Notes under the pieces: generated by a model | Seen by the model: the letters and a program-made list of their open reading frames with translations, nothing else | The model's database searches: none | What the model was told of the DNA's origin: nothing | NCBI GenBank assembly: GCA_030609125.1 | Contig: JAUWCW010000079.1 | Location: 1-8,167, forward strand | DNA from: JAUWCW01 sp030609125 [NCBI: Candidatus Rokuibacteriota bacterium] | GTDB lineage: Bacteria; JAUVQV01 | DNA length: 8,167 nt | Direction of reading: 5' to 3' | In this document: in pieces, positions 1 through 5,380 of the stretch | How positions within the stretch are numbered: position 1 is the first letter of the stretch | How the letters are laid out: each line of letters opens with the position of its first letter | Position numbers and translations under genes: made by a program

Positions 1-1240
1 GGGCGTCCTCGACGAGCTTGATGATCTGGGCGAGCGCCGTGTCCTTTCCGATCCGGGTGGCCTCGAAGGTGAACGAGCCGGTCTTGTTGATGGTGGCCCC
101 CGTCACCGTGTCGCCGGCGGACTTCTCGACCGGGATGCTCTCGCCGGTGAGCATCGACTCGTCGACGCTGGAGTGGCCCTCGACGACGGTTCCGTCCACG
201 GGGATCTTCTGGCCCGGCTTGACGAGCACGATGTCCCCGACGGCTACCTCGTCGATGGGGATCTCCTTCTCCTTGCCGTCGCGGATGACGGTGGCCGTCT
301 TCGGCTGCAGGCCCATGAGGGTCTTGATCGCCTCCGAGGTCTTGCCCTTGGCGAGCGCCTCGAGGAGTTTGCCCATGAGAATGAAGGTGATGAGGACGCC
401 GGCCGTTTCGTAGTAGAGGTCGTCGGCGCCGAAGCCCGGGCGGCCCATCCAGACGGCGGTGCTCACGGCCAGGCTGTAGAGCCAGGCGGCGCCGGTGCCG
501 ATGGCGACGAGGGTGTCCATGGTGGCCGTCTTCGTCCGGGCCAGCGCGAGAAGGCCCCGGGAGTAGAACTGGCTGTTCACCACGAGGATCGGCGTGGCGA
601 GGAGAAACTGGATAAGCGCGATCGCGCCGTCGCTGAAGGGGAGGGGAGGCAGGCCCACCATGGGGCCCATGGCGACGTACAGGAGGGGAATGGCGAGACA
701 GACCGATACGAGAAACTTCAGCTTGAGGGTGCCGATCTCCTTTTCGCGTGCCTCCTTCTCGCGGTCCGCCGTTGTCTCCTCCTCCCGCACGGGGGTGTAG
801 CCCGCGTCGCTCACCGCTTTTTCGATATCGGCGATGGAGACGCGGGCGGGGTCGACATCGACGGAGGCCTTTTCGGTGGCCAGATTGACGCGTGCATCCG
901 AGACTCCTTCGATGCCCTTGAGGGCCTTTTCGACGGAGGCGACGCAGGAGGCGCAGTGCATGCCCTTGACGCCGATGGCTATGGTGCCGGGCGTGGAGGC
1001 GGGCGCCTCCTTCACCGGGGTGTAGCCGGCATCGGAGATGGCCTTCTCGAGGTCCTCCCTCGATGCGAAGCCCGGGTCGAAGTCGATGGAGGCCTTTTCC
1101 GCGGCGAGGTTGATCCGCGCGTCGGAAACGCCCTCGACGCTCTTGAGGGCCTTTTCCACCGAGGCGACGCAGGAGGCGCAGGTCATCCCCGTAACGCCGA
1201 TGGTTACGCGCCGCTCCTCTTTCTTTTCCGCGTCAGCCAT
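1..1240 (-). CDS. copA: Copper-translocating P1B-type ATPase CopA, N-terminal part (runs off the left edge)
   Basis: Predicted inner-membrane pump that uses ATP to export Cu(I) from the cytoplasm. The start is the ATG at 1240-1238, preceded by GGTGGGG. The frame stays open for 413 codons to the window edge. Residues 12-76 and 87-151 are two heavy-metal-associated (HMA) domains, with metal-binding GMTCASC (C21, C24) and GMHCASC (C96, C99). A charged linker follows, then membrane helices including [15 protein letters not shown], the MDTLVAIGT segment typical of CPx ATPases, and the actuator-domain TGES motif near residue 365. The CPC motif, the phosphorylation motif DKTGT and the nucleotide-binding domain would lie beyond the edge and are not seen. 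Cu(I) specificity is inferred from the family pattern and from csoR in the same operon; Ag(I) is also possible. The gene starts 34 bases after the end of the small selenoprotein candidate. Confidence 0.95.
   Translation of the reverse strand, partial: MADAEKKEERRVTIGVTGMTCASCVASVEKALKSVEGVSDARINLAAEKASIDFDPGFASREDLEKAISDAGYTPVKEAPASTPGTIAIGVKGMHCASCVASVEKALKGIEGVSDARVNLATEKASVDVDPARVSIADIEKAVSDAGYTPVREEETTADREKEAREKEIGTLKLKFLVSVCLAIPLLYVAMGPMVGLPPLPFSDGAIALIQFLLATPILVVNSQFYSRGLLALARTKTATMDTLVAIGTGAAWLYSLAVSTAVWMGRPGFGADDLYYETAGVLITFILMGKLLEALAKGKTSEAIKTLMGLQPKTATVIRDGKEKEIPIDEVAVGDIVLVKPGQKIPVDGTVVEGHSSVDESMLTGESIPVEKSAGDTVTGATINKTGSFTFEATRIGKDTALAQIIKLVEDA
788..1207 (-). repeat. Tandem duplication of the HMA domain inside copA
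   Basis: Two copies of a 65-residue unit at a 75-codon period: 1207-1013 (copy 1) and 982-788 (copy 2). By eye about 48 of 65 residues are identical. The stretch from the CASC motif through VEKALK is identical in both, as are EGVSDAR and SDAGYTPV. The two copies are also close at nucleotide level, suggesting a fairly recent internal duplication or gene conversion. Two HMA domains are common in CopA; this level of similarity is what stands out. Confidence 0.8.
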
Positions 1241-1274
1241 TGCGACCCCACCGTGACACAGCACTCACCGCCTC

Positions 1275-1433
1275 TCAGGCGAGGGGACAGCAACCCCCTC
1301 CCTTGCGGTCGTCCTTGCCCGTTCCGCTGCCTTCACCAGCACCGTGGTGATGGGAGGGGCCTCAGCCGCCGCCGGTGAAGATCTTGTAGACGATAAAAAG
1401 AACAAACGCGATCAGAAAGACATTTTCCACCAT
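1275..1433 (-). CDS. Small membrane protein with a candidate selenocysteine (52 residues), in the csoR-copA operon
   Basis: I do not recognise a named family. The ATG at 1433-1431 lies 7 bases after the csoR stop and follows an AGGGGG ribosome-binding sequence overlapping that stop. Residues 1-23 form one hydrophobic helix (MVENVFLIAFVLFIVYKIF) ending in Thr-Gly-Gly-Gly. Codon 24 is TGA (1364-1362). The frame stays open 28 more codons to a second TGA at 1277-1275. That tail is not random: it starts Gly-Pro-Ser-His-His-His-Gly, is rich in Gly, Lys and Asp, and ends GGGCCPLA. A stem-loop just after the TGA fits a bacterial SECIS element. If read as Sec, the protein is a membrane-anchored peptide with likely soft-metal ligands Sec24, H28-H30, C48 and C49. 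A role in handling Cu(I) between CsoR control and CopA export is inference. The alternative is a 23-residue hydrophobic peptide ending at the first TGA. A second, independent Sec candidate in this window supports Sec decoding in this genome. Confidence 0.68.
1333..1364 (-). promoter_or_regulatory. Bacterial SECIS-like hairpin after the in-frame TGA of the small membrane protein
   Basis: Reading the minus strand, TGA at 1364-1362 is followed by 17 bases, of which the last six (TCACCA, 1350-1345) are the left arm. The loop CGGTGC is at 1344-1339 and the right arm TGGTGA at 1338-1333, giving six perfect pairs. Known bacterial SECIS elements sit inside the reading frame directly after the UGA. 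They have an apical loop starting roughly 16-37 bases downstream and a G in the first two loop positions, often within GGU. All three traits are present. Folding energy was not computed. Confidence 0.6.
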
Positions 1434-1440
1434 GCACCCC

Positions 1441-1707
1441 CTACGGTTTTCTGAACCTTGAGATCAGTTCGAGGATCTCGCTGATTTTCGTCTCCTTGTC
1501 GGCATCGCTCCCCTCGCTGAGCGAGTCGTGCACACAGGTCTCGATATGATGTTTGAAGATGTTGTCCTGGACCTTGCAGAGGGCGTTGATGGCCGAGCGA
1601 AGCTGCAGAAGAACGTCGACGCAGTAACGCTCCTCCTCGATCATCTTCTTGATCCCGCGCACCTGCCCCTCGATCCTGCTGAGGCGGGCGATCTGTGCCT
1701 GCTCCAT
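1441..1707 (-). CDS. csoR: Copper-sensing transcriptional repressor CsoR
   Basis: Small all-helical DNA-binding protein (88 residues) of the CsoR/RcnR family. It represses copper-export genes until Cu(I) binds. The family Cu(I) ligands are visible with the right spacing: C29, H54 and C58 (H-x3-C; 25 residues between the first Cys and the His, as in the characterised CsoR). The N-terminus LSRIEGQVRGIKKMI is the family signature. I chose the ATG at 1707-1705. The frame is open further upstream to 1803, but that part crosses the promoter and does not resemble the family. It heads the operon csoR - small Sec protein - copA, and is probably autoregulated through the operator-like sequence in its promoter. 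Confidence 0.93.
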   Translation of the reverse strand: MEQAQIARLSRIEGQVRGIKKMIEEERYCVDVLLQLRSAINALCKVQDNIFKHHIETCVHDSLSEGSDADKETKISEILELISRFRKP

Positions 1708-1713
1708 GTCCTT

Positions 1714-1743
1714 AATATAGGGTACCCCCCCATGGCATGTCAA
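1714..1743 (-). promoter_or_regulatory. csoR operon promoter with an operator-like palindrome in the spacer
   Basis: On the minus strand: -35 TTGACA (1743-1738, perfect), 18-bp spacer, -10 TATATT (1719-1714). The last base of the -10 lies 7 bases before the A of the csoR ATG, so transcription should start at or next to the start codon (leaderless). The spacer contains seven Gs and the perfect palindrome GGGTACCC (1720-1727). CsoR operators are typically GC-rich pseudo-palindromes with G-tracts, so this is a plausible operator. A-rich tracts at 1753-1770 sit where an UP element would. Confidence 0.7.
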
Positions 1744-1776
1744 GGAAAAACGCCTTTTTTCTTTTTTTTCGGCTGG

Positions 1777-1792
1777 TGTGACGGCTATCACA
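1777..1792. promoter_or_regulatory. CRP/FNR-family binding-site-like palindrome (TGTGA-N6-TCACA)
   Basis: Both half-sites match the Escherichia coli CRP consensus exactly, with the canonical 6-bp spacing (CGGCTA). The site lies between the divergent csoR operon and the sensor-kinase gene. Its centre is about 78 bases upstream of the predicted csoR transcription start and about 86 bases upstream of the kinase ATG. The kinase is the more likely target. Which CRP/FNR-family regulator would bind cannot be told from the sequence. Confidence 0.5.
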
Positions 1793-1836
1793 GCGAAGTT
1801 CATGAGCCATCGCCTACTTTGTACCTAACCTATTTA

Positions 1837-1847
1837 GTATTAAATAC
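1837..1847. promoter_or_regulatory. AT-rich palindrome GTATTAAATAC upstream of the kinase gene
   Basis: Perfect odd palindrome (GTATT-A-AATAC), 23 bases before the kinase ATG. It overlaps the region expected to hold the -10 box: TTGTAC at 1819-1824 and TAAATA at 1841-1846 form a weak promoter with a 16-bp spacer. It may be an operator or simply an AT-rich promoter core. Confidence 0.25.
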
Positions 1848-1870
1848 CCAGTGAGAAGAAACACGAATCG

Positions 1871-3364
1871 ATGCTGAAATACCTGAGAACCTCCATATTC
1901 GCGGTGGGAGTGACCGGCACGGTCATGATCCTTGCCTCACTTTTCTGGAACGCATCGCAGGTGCACAAGAGCACCATCGAGGAGGCACGGATCCAGGCGC
2001 GCATCGCCCACGACGAGGACGTCGTCTACCGCAACTGGAACTCCCGGCACGGCGGCGTCTACGTCAGAGTTACCGACGAGACCCGGCCGAACCCCTACCT
2101 CGCCGACGTTGCCGACAGGGACATCACCACGACCACGGGGGAGCGCCTGACGCTCGTCAACCCCGCCTTCATGACCCGACAGGCCCACGAGTACGCCGGC
2201 GAGTGGCACAACGTGGCGGGGCACCTCACCAGCCTCAATCCCATACGGCCCGGAAACAAGCCCGACCGGTGGGAGTGGTCGGCGCTCCTGGATTTCGAGG
2301 AGGGGGCTGAGGAGGTGAGCTCCGTCGCCATGGTGGACGGTGTCGAGTACTTTCGCCTCATGAAGCCCCTCGTGGCCGAGCAGGAATGCCTCGGATGCCA
2401 TGCGGGCCAGGCTTACAGCCCCGGCGAGATCCGCGGCGGGATCAGCATGGCCGTGCCGATGAAGCCCATGCGGACGATCGAGCGCAGCACCATCCTGAAG
2501 CTGATTATGGCCCACGCGGCCCTGTGGATCGTCGGCTTCACGGCGCTTCTCGCGGGGGGGCGAAGACTCATGCGGGCAGAGGAGGCGCGGAGCTCCGCCG
2601 AGGAAGACCTGAAGGTCCACGCCCGCAAGCTGGAAGAGTCGAACCGGCTCAAGGACCTGTTCACCGACATCATGCGCCACGACCTGCTGAACCCGACGGG
2701 GATCATAAATTGCTACGCTGATTTTATCCTCGAGCGGGAAGTGGATCCGCGGACGAGGGACTTCAGCGTCAAGATCAAGAACACCGCCGCCCGGCTGATC
2801 AACATGATCGACAACGCCTCGCGTTTCACTCACCTGAAGGAGATGGAGGCGGTGGAGTGCGAGGATCTCGACCTCGGCGCCGTCATCGAAGAGGCGATGC
2901 TGGAAGTGGAGGAGTGCTGCGGCGGCGCCGGCGTGGAGCTCGTCTATCGGCCCAGCGGGGAATTCCCCATCCGCGCCAACACCATGCTCGAGAACGTCTT
3001 CGTCAACCTTTTTTCGAACGCGGCCAAGTACGCGCCCGAAGGCGAGAGGGTGGAGGTCGACATCGAGGACGGGGGGAAGCTCTGGACCGTCTCGGTGAAG
3101 GATTTCGGAGTGGGCATTCCCGACGAAGAAAAGGAGCGGGTCTTCTGCCGCTTCGAGCGGCTGCGCAAGGAAGGTGTTCAGGGCACGGGACTCGGCCTGG
3201 CGATCTCACGCCACCTCGTCGAGCTCCACGACGGTGTCATCTGGGCGCAGGACAACCCTGAAGGGGGCGCGATCTTCATGGTCAGCCTTCCCAAGGATGG
3301 TCCGCGGACGGACAGACTGCAGGTCCCTCGCCTTGAGCTTCTGGAAGAGCGGCTTTCAGCCTGA
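1871..3364 (+). CDS. Membrane sensor histidine kinase with a periplasmic heme-c (DUF3365/Tll0287-like) domain
   Basis: 497 residues. A membrane helix at about residues 7-27 is followed by a periplasmic domain to about residue 210. This domain ends with CLGCH (C173, C176, H177), a CxxCH heme-c attachment motif; the overall pattern resembles the Tll0287-like/DUF3365 domain. A second membrane helix (about 212-230) is followed by a coiled-coil signalling helix (about 235-262). The dimerisation and phosphoacceptor motif MRHDLLNPTG puts the phospho-His at H270. The ATPase domain shows the N box NLFSNAAKY (379-387), DFGVGIP (D411) and GTGLGLAI (from 438). It probably senses redox state or a small gas ligand through heme; the signal is not known. 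No response regulator is in the window, so it is an orphan kinase here. It is divergent from the csoR operon. The Shine-Dalgarno sequence is weak (GAGAAG, over 10 bases upstream). Confidence 0.9.
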   Translation: MLKYLRTSIFAVGVTGTVMILASLFWNASQVHKSTIEEARIQARIAHDEDVVYRNWNSRHGGVYVRVTDETRPNPYLADVADRDITTTTGERLTLVNPAFMTRQAHEYAGEWHNVAGHLTSLNPIRPGNKPDRWEWSALLDFEEGAEEVSSVAMVDGVEYFRLMKPLVAEQECLGCHAGQAYSPGEIRGGISMAVPMKPMRTIERSTILKLIMAHAALWIVGFTALLAGGRRLMRAEEARSSAEEDLKVHARKLEESNRLKDLFTDIMRHDLLNPTGIINCYADFILEREVDPRTRDFSVKIKNTAARLINMIDNASRFTHLKEMEAVECEDLDLGAVIEEAMLEVEECCGGAGVELVYRPSGEFPIRANTMLENVFVNLFSNAAKYAPEGERVEVDIEDGGKLWTVSVKDFGVGIPDEEKERVFCRFERLRKEGVQGTGLGLAISRHLVELHDGVIWAQDNPEGGAIFMVSLPKDGPRTDRLQVPRLELLEERLSA

Positions 3365-3381
3365 CGGCGGGACCCGCCGTC
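3363..3381. terminator. Strong inverted repeat between convergent genes (terminator-like, no T-tract)
   Basis: GACGGCGGG-A-CCCGCCGTC is a perfect 9-1-9 inverted repeat; a real hairpin would open to 7 pairs with a 5-base loop. It begins inside the kinase stop codon and lies 13 bases beyond the end of the convergent glutaredoxin-like gene. It could serve both transcripts. No run of Ts follows on either strand, so it is not a classic intrinsic terminator. Confidence 0.45.
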
Positions 3382-3393
3382 GGATCAGACCCC

Positions 3394-3609
3394 TCAGGAG
3401 CCTCCGTAGCCGATGGTGACCTTCCCTCCGTCCAGGATGACGGGAACGTCGCGCCGTCCCTTGCTGTGCCGGAGCATCTCGTCCAGGAGGGCGCGGTCCG
3501 CTTTCACGTCCCGGTAGTCAACCTCCCGTCCCTCGGCTGAGTAGGCCTCACGGGCCTTCACGGTGTAGGGTCAGCTGGCCTTTCCGTAGATGATGACCGC
3601 GTCCGACAT
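3394..3609 (-). CDS. Glutaredoxin-like selenoprotein (UPYT active site)
   Basis: 71 residues, ATG at 3609-3607 with a good Shine-Dalgarno AAGGAGGAG. The protein begins with the beta strand AVIIYGKAS, then an in-frame TGA at codon 13 (3573-3571), then Pro-Tyr-Thr. Sec-Pro-Tyr-Thr replaces the Cys-Pro-Tyr-(Cys/Ser) active site of glutaredoxins. The rest follows the glutaredoxin/thioredoxin fold: VKAREAY helix, EVDYRDVKAD strand, a helix, then cis-Pro VPVILDGGKVTIGYGG. The fold on both sides of the TGA is continuous, which excludes a true stop. A SECIS-like hairpin follows the TGA. NCBI naming includes a UXX-star (seleno)protein family that this may belong to. Thiol/selenol redox chemistry in the cytoplasm is likely, perhaps with a monothiol-type mechanism because the second Cys is Thr; the substrate is unknown. 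Ordinary gene calling would drop it or start it after the TGA. Confidence 0.9.
3543..3573 (-). promoter_or_regulatory. Bacterial SECIS-like hairpin of the glutaredoxin-like selenoprotein
   Basis: On the minus strand, 18 bases separate the TGA (3573-3571) from the apical loop. The arms are AGGCC (3557-3553) and GGCCT (3547-3543), five perfect pairs. The loop is CGTGA (3552-3548), with G in the second position followed by T. Position and loop pattern match the rule for bacterial SECIS elements and closely match the hairpin at 1333-1364. Confidence 0.65.
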
Positions 3610-3644
3610 GGCTCTCTCCTCCTTCTCTTACGAATCGCTCCCCC

Positions 3645-3650
3645 AGTATA
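3645..3650 (-). promoter_or_regulatory. Probable -10 box of the glutaredoxin-like gene
   Basis: TATACT on the minus strand ends 36 bases before the ATG at 3609, leaving a leader of about 29 bases that contains the AAGGAGGAG ribosome-binding site. The -35 region is weak (TTTCCC at 3672-3667, 16-bp spacer). Confidence 0.4.
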
Positions 3651-3679
3651 GACAAAAATGCCACGGGGGAAAGATCTGG

Positions 3680-3685
3680 TATACT
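3680..3685 (+). promoter_or_regulatory. Probable -10 box for a leaderless cupin transcript
   Basis: TATACT ends 8 bases before the A of the cupin ATG at 3693, so the predicted transcript would begin at the start codon. No Shine-Dalgarno sequence lies within reach (the nearest G-rich run is over 20 bases upstream). The -35 region is not recognisable. Confidence 0.4.
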
Positions 3686-3692
3686 TTTCGGC

Positions 3693-4061
3693 ATGAAAAA
3701 CGACGCGGTCGACACGCATCCCGTGGAGGACCACCGCCCCTGGGGCTTCTTTGAGGTCCTCTCCGACGGGGAAGATCACAAGGTCAAGAGGATAACGGTC
3801 TACGCCGGCAAGAGGCTCTCCTATCAGCGCCACAGCAGAAGAAGCGAGCACTGGCACGTCGTGGCGGGAGAGGCCGTGGTCACCATCGATAGGCGCGACA
3901 TCCGCCTCGGTCCCGGGGAGTCGGTCGACATCGGCACCGGCGAGGCCCATCGCATCGCCAATCCCGGCACGGAGAACGTTGTCTTCATCGAAGTCCAGCG
4001 GGGCGACTACTTCGGCGAAGACGACATCGAGCGGCTGGAAGACGATTTCGGCCGGACCTGA
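3693..4061 (+). CDS. Stand-alone cupin, mannose-6-phosphate isomerase type II C-terminal-domain family
   Basis: 122 residues. RPWGFFEVL at 15-23 and the core KRITVYAGKRLSYQRHSRRSEHWHVVAGE match the C-terminal isomerase cupin of bifunctional GDP-mannose pyrophosphorylase/phosphomannose isomerases. Metal ligands are likely among H47, H53, H55 and H86. The N-terminal nucleotidyltransferase half is absent, as in many stand-alone members. It may interconvert mannose-6-phosphate and fructose-6-phosphate, but free-standing cupins of this type often have unproven substrates. Transcription is probably leaderless. The next gene starts 13 bases after the stop, suggesting co-transcription. Confidence 0.82.
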   Translation: MKNDAVDTHPVEDHRPWGFFEVLSDGEDHKVKRITVYAGKRLSYQRHSRRSEHWHVVAGEAVVTIDRRDIRLGPGESVDIGTGEAHRIANPGTENVVFIEVQRGDYFGEDDIERLEDDFGRT

Positions 4062-4074
4062 AAAAGACCGTCTC

Positions 4075-4554
4075 ATGCTGAACCATTCGATCAAGACAGG
4101 GGTCTGCTTCGGCCTGACCTCAGGCGTCATCACGACCCTGGGCCTGATGGTCGGGCTCAACTCCGGCACCCACTCGAAGCCGGCGGTCCTGGGGGGCATC
4201 CTCACCATAGCCGTCGCCGACGCCTTTTCCGACGCCCTCGGCATCCACATCGCCGAAGAGTCGGAGAACACTCACACCCACTGGGAGGTCTGGCAGTCCA
4301 CCATCGCCACCTTCCTGTCCAAGTTCTTCCTTGCCCTTACCTTCGCCGTCCCCGTCCTCCTGCTGGACCTCCCCACGGCGGTCATCGTCAGCGTCGTCTA
4401 CGGCCTGTCGGTCCTCGGTGCCCTCAGCTACTATCTGGCCCGCGAGCAGGGAGACATCCCCGCCAGGGTTGTCAGTGAACATCTCGGAATCGCGCTGCTC
4501 GTGATCGTCGCGACCCACACCGTCGGGCAGTGGATCGGCGCGCACTTCGGCTGA
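4075..4554 (+). CDS. Short VIT1/CCC1-like membrane protein (putative metal transporter)
   Basis: 159 residues with five likely membrane helices. GVITTLGLMVGL near the N-terminus and ADAFSDALGIHIAEESE (48-64) at the end of helix 2 are signatures of the VIT1/CCC1 Fe(II)/Mn(II) transporter family. The acidic/Asp residues D49, D53, E61 and E62 are the family's transport-path positions. Full-length VIT1 has a cytosolic metal-binding domain between helices 2 and 3; here only a short linker (about residues 65-73) is present, so this is the shorter subtype. The start is the ATG at 4075. Longer in-frame extension into the cupin gene is possible but lacks family similarity. The Shine-Dalgarno sequence is poor, so it is probably translated by coupling to the upstream gene. 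The transported metal is not shown. Confidence 0.78.
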   Translation: MLNHSIKTGVCFGLTSGVITTLGLMVGLNSGTHSKPAVLGGILTIAVADAFSDALGIHIAEESENTHTHWEVWQSTIATFLSKFFLALTFAVPVLLLDLPTAVIVSVVYGLSVLGALSYYLAREQGDIPARVVSEHLGIALLVIVATHTVGQWIGAHFG

Positions 4555-4568
4555 CGGGGGATGCGGCG

Positions 4569-5366
4569 TTGAGTGATGCGATAGGCGTTTTTGATTCCGG
4601 CGTCGGGGGCCTGACGGTCCTCAAGGAGATCTCGCGGCTTCTGCCGCGGGAAGACACCATCTACCTCGGAGACACCGCCCGCGTGCCGTACGGGACCCGC
4701 TCGGCGGTGACGATCAGAAAGTACGCCCTTCAGACGGCGGGATTTCTCGTCTCAAAAGGTGTGAAAATGCTGGTGGTGGCCTGCAACACCTCGGCCGCCG
4801 TCGCCCTGCCGACCCTGAGACGCAGCTTCCCGGGACTGCCTGTTCTAGGGGTCACCGAGCCGGGGGCGAAGGCGGCGGCCGCCGCCACGACAGGCGGACG
4901 GGTGGGAGTGATCGGAACGGAGGGGACCATCCGCAGCGGCGCCTACGAGAAGGCCATCCTGCGCTTTCGCCCGGGAACACGCATCGTCGCCAGGGCCTGT
5001 CCTCTCTTTGTCTCCCTCGCCGAAGAGGGCTGGGTGGAGGGCAAGGTGGCGCACCTTGTCGCCGCGGAGTACCTCGAGCCCCTTCGGGCGGGGGGGATCG
5101 ACACCCTGGTTCTGGGGTGCACCCACTACCCGCTGCTGAAGGGGACGATCCGCAAGGTCATGGGGCCGAGGGTGCGGCTGATAGACTCGGCGGAGGAGAC
5201 GGCCCGGGCGGTGAGGGAGATGCTGGAGCGCACCGGCCTGGGGACGACGTCCCGGCGCCCCTCCCGGCACCGGTTTTTCGTTACCGACCTGCCGGCCAAG
5301 TTCAAGGTCCTGGGCCGGCGCTTTCTCGACGCCCCCATCGGGCGGGCGTACCAGGTGGACATGTGA
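4569..5366 (+). CDS. murI: Glutamate racemase
   Basis: Converts L-glutamate to D-glutamate for peptidoglycan. About 265 residues, full length. The two catalytic cysteines are present: C72 in VVACNTSAA and C184 in [10 protein letters not shown]. Other signatures are [14 protein letters not shown] (D9, S10) and [15 protein letters not shown] chose the TTG at 4569-4571 because GGGGGA lies 7 bases before it and the family begins right at IGVFDSG. The alternative ATG at 4530 would overlap the upstream membrane-protein gene by 25 bases and add 13 residues. It is in the same transcription direction as rph and rdgB and closely spaced with them. Confidence 0.95.
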   Translation: MSDAIGVFDSGVGGLTVLKEISRLLPREDTIYLGDTARVPYGTRSAVTIRKYALQTAGFLVSKGVKMLVVACNTSAAVALPTLRRSFPGLPVLGVTEPGAKAAAAATTGGRVGVIGTEGTIRSGAYEKAILRFRPGTRIVARACPLFVSLAEEGWVEGKVAHLVAAEYLEPLRAGGIDTLVLGCTHYPLLKGTIRKVMGPRVRLIDSAEETARAVREMLERTGLGTTSRRPSRHRFFVTDLPAKFKVLGRRFLDAPIGRAYQVDM

Positions 5367-5380
5367 GACAGGAGATGAAA

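Noticed and set aside
173-1378. Long open frame on the plus strand (about 400 codons)
   Set aside because: It is antisense to copA, is low in complexity and Gly/Asp/Arg-rich as expected of a GC-rich shadow frame, and has no recognisable domain. The minus strand carries clear CopA motifs.
1362-1433. Plain 23-residue hydrophobic peptide ending at the first TGA
   Set aside because: Possible, but it ignores the patterned 28-codon continuation, the His/Cys motifs and the SECIS-like hairpin. Kept only as the alternative reading.
1708-1803. N-terminal extension of CsoR to an upstream ATG
   Set aside because: The extra residues cover the -35/-10 promoter, poly-A tracts and operator-like palindrome and do not resemble CsoR. 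The ATG at 1707 gives the standard family length.
1937-2833. Open frame of about 298 codons on the minus strand
   Set aside because: Antisense shadow of the histidine kinase, whose motifs are all in order on the plus strand.
3571-3573. TGA in the glutaredoxin-like gene as a sequencing error or nonsense mutation
   Set aside because: The codon falls exactly on the catalytic Cys position, the frame is intact on both sides and a SECIS-like hairpin follows. Selenocysteine is the simpler explanation.
3558-4271. Open frame of about 237 codons on the minus strand
   Set aside because: It overlaps the cupin and VIT1-like genes antisense and shows no domain. Its distal end overlaps the start of the glutaredoxin-like gene in a different frame.
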